5,115 nucleotides of DNA, taken from positions 1 to 5,115 of the forward strand of contig WRGP01000097.1 in NCBI GenBank assembly GCA_009787135.1. Direction: 5' to 3'. Of this stretch, positions 3,449 to 5,115 are shown in pieces. The notes below the pieces were generated by a model. That model made no database searches. It was not told where the DNA came from and saw only the letters and a list, made by a program, of their open reading frames with translations. The stretch comes from Bacillota bacterium (GTDB lineage: Bacteria; Bacillota; Clostridia; Christensenellales; Aristaeellaceae). The position numbers and the translations under genes were made by a program. Every line of letters starts with the position of its first letter. Positions within the stretch are counted from its first letter, which is position 1.

Positions 3449-5115
3449 ATGCCACGCAGTCACCCGCTCGAAAAGGTACGTAACATCGGCATCATGGCGC
3501 ATATAGACGCCGGTAAAACCACCACCACCGAGCGCATTTTATACTACACGGGGCGCGTGCACCGCATTGGCGAGGTGCATGAGGGCGCCGCCACGATGGA
3601 CTGGATGCAGCAAGAGCAGGAGCGTGGCATTACCATCACATCCGCCGCCACCACCTGCCATTGGAAGGAGCACCGCATCAACATCATTGACACGCCGGGC
3701 CACGTGGACTTCACCGTGGAGGTGGAGCGCTCCCTGCGCGTGCTGGACGGCGCCGTGGCGGTCTTCTGCGCCAAGGGCGGCGTAGAGCCGCAGAGCGAAA
3801 CCGTTTGGCGCCAGGCGAATAAATACGCTGTCCCGCGCCTGGCATATGTCAACAAAATGGATATTACCGGCGCGGATTTTGAGCGCGTGGTCCAAATGCT
3901 GGAAACACGGCTGCAAGCGCACGCGGTGCCAATTCAGCTTCCTATCGGCAACGAAGGCGATTTCCGCGGCATCATTGATTTGCTGACGATGAAGGCGGAG
4001 ATCTACTATAGCGACGATGGCAGCGATATCCGCGAGGAGGACATTCCGGCGGATTACGCGGAAGCGGCGGAACTCAACCGGGCGATCCTGCTCGAAAAGG
4101 TTGCCGAGGTGGACGATGAGATGATGGAGATCTTCCTCAGCGGGGATGAGCCGGAACTCTCCCAGCTAAAGGCAGCCATTCGCCGTGCCACCATCGCGGT
4201 GAAAATGACGCCTGTGCTCTGTGGCACCTCCTATCGCAACAAAGGGGTGCAGCCGTTGCTGGATGCCGTTGTGGATTATCTGCCATCCCCGCTGGACGTT
4301 CCTCCCATCACCGGCATGTCAACGGACGGCGAGACGGAGATCATCCGAGATTCCAGCGACAACGCGCCGTTCTCGGCCCTGGCGTTTAAGATTATGGCCG
4401 ATCCTTTTGCCGGCCGGCTGGCGTTTTTCCGCGTCTATAGCGGAACGCTCACCTCAGGAAGCTATACATACAACTCCACCAAGCAAAAACGGGAACGCGT
4501 AGGCCGCATCCTGCTCATGCACGCCAATCATCGTGAGGAGACGGATACGGTCTACGCCGGGGATATCGCCGCGGTGGTGGGCTTGAAGGATACCACCACG
4601 GGCGACACGCTGTGTGATGAGAAAAACGCCATCGTGCTGGAGAGCATGGAATTTCCCGAGCCCGTCATCCGCGTCGCCATTGAGCCCAAAACAAAGGCCG
4701 GCCAAGACAAAATGACCCTTTCGCTCGTCCGTCTCGCGGAGGAAGATCCGACGTTTAAAACGTATACGGATCAAGAGACAGGGCAAACGCTGATCGCCGG
4801 CATGGGCGAATTGCATCTGGAGATCATCGTGGACCGGCTCCTGCGCGAGTTTAAGGTGGAGGCCACCGTCGGCAAGCCGCAGGTTGCTTATAAAGAGACG
4901 ATTCGCAAAAAGGTGAAGGCCGAAGGGCGGTATATACGCCAGACAGGCGGCCACGGCATGTACGGCCACGCTGTCATTGAGCTGGAGCCGCGCGAGCCGG
5001 GCGAAGGGTATGAGTTTGTCAACGCCACGGTAGGCGGCGTAATCCCGCGCGAATTCATCCCCGCGATTGACCTAGGCATCCGCGAAGCAAGCCTCAGCGG
5101 CTCGCTGGGGGGGTA
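3449..5115 (+). CDS. fusA: Translation elongation factor G (3' partial)
   Basis: EF-G is the GTPase that drives tRNA-mRNA translocation and, with RRF, ribosome recycling. The frame is open from ATG 3449 to the window edge: 555 residues of roughly 690-700. The G domain shows the P-loop AHIDAGKTT (17-25), the switch I region EQERGITITSAAT (56-68), DTPGH (81-85) and NKMD (135-138), all intact. Domain II carries PFSALAFKIMADPFAGRLAFFRVYSG split over about 307-332, domain III IAGMGELHLEI (about 449-459), and domain IV begins with YIRQTGGHGMYGH (about 495-507). The domain IV loop is unusual: H502 and M504 replace the Arg/Lys and Gln of the typical GGRGQYGH, at the place matching E. coli Q507. AAAGGAGA (3436-3443) stands just before the start. 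Most of domain IV and all of domain V are cut off by the window end; no internal break was found. Confidence 0.97.
   Translation, partial: MPRSHPLEKVRNIGIMAHIDAGKTTTTERILYYTGRVHRIGEVHEGAATMDWMQQEQERGITITSAATTCHWKEHRINIIDTPGHVDFTVEVERSLRVLDGAVAVFCAKGGVEPQSETVWRQANKYAVPRLAYVNKMDITGADFERVVQMLETRLQAHAVPIQLPIGNEGDFRGIIDLLTMKAEIYYSDDGSDIREEDIPADYAEAAELNRAILLEKVAEVDDEMMEIFLSGDEPELSQLKAAIRRATIAVKMTPVLCGTSYRNKGVQPLLDAVVDYLPSPLDVPPITGMSTDGETEIIRDSSDNAPFSALAFKIMADPFAGRLAFFRVYSGTLTSGSYTYNSTKQKRERVGRILLMHANHREETDTVYAGDIAAVVGLKDTTTGDTLCDEKNAIVLESMEFPEPVIRVAIEPKTKAGQDKMTLSLVRLAEEDPTFKTYTDQETGQTLIAGMGELHLEIIVDRLLREFKVEATVGKPQVAYKETIRKKVKAEGRYIRQTGGHGMYGHAVIELEPREPGEGYEFVNATVGGVIPREFIPAIDLGIREASLSGSLGG

Noticed and set aside
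3449..5115. Frameshift or pseudogene in fusA
   Set aside because: The frame was followed codon by codon from 3449 to 5113 with all G motifs and domain III/IV motifs in register; it only runs off the window.
1..5115. CRISPR array, toxin-antitoxin pair, phage or complete insertion sequence
   Set aside because: No regularly spaced direct repeats, no transposase or integrase and no paired small genes were seen on either strand.

Overview
The window looks like chromosomal DNA from a moderately GC-rich member of the Bacillota, probably a clostridial lineage. The signs are strong AGGAGG-type ribosome binding sites on almost every gene, sigma-A-like promoters with TGN-extended -10 boxes, a clostridial-type cell-wall protein with a peptidoglycan-binding domain, and the str-operon order L7Ae-like protein, rpsL, rpsG, fusA. 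I cannot name a genus from the sequence alone. All supported genes are on the + strand.

Positions 1-864: the 3' end of a peptidoglycan-binding protein with a probable L,D-transpeptidase-like catalytic domain (3-551). It is followed by a good rho-independent terminator (611-637) and then by an A/T-rich intergenic stretch that carries a well-formed promoter (692-720) over a small dyad.

Positions 865-1735: a secreted protein of unknown function (865-1599) with a clear signal peptide and just two cysteines. It is visibly more A/T-rich than its neighbours. A 29-codon reading frame (1609-1698) follows and runs into a near-consensus promoter (1675-1704).

Positions 1737-5115: the str operon. It encodes an L7Ae/YbxF-type RNA-binding protein (1737-1982), S12 (2067-2441), S7 (2776-3246) and EF-G (3449 to beyond the window end). 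The usual upstream neighbours rpoB/rpoC are absent and the operon starts from its own strong promoter. Its spacers are long and rich in inverted repeats: paired hairpins before rpsL, a 334-nt spacer before rpsG with two abutting perfect dyads and a possible internal promoter, and a large terminator-like hairpin before fusA.

The gene content is mostly housekeeping, and I found no clearly new multi-gene system. The observations most worth checking are: arginine at S12 position 88, a known streptomycin-resistance position, with other unusual S12 residues; an atypical EF-G domain IV loop (GGHGMYGH) at a site that contacts the decoding centre; the structured rpsL-rpsG spacer; and the separation of the str operon from rpoBC.
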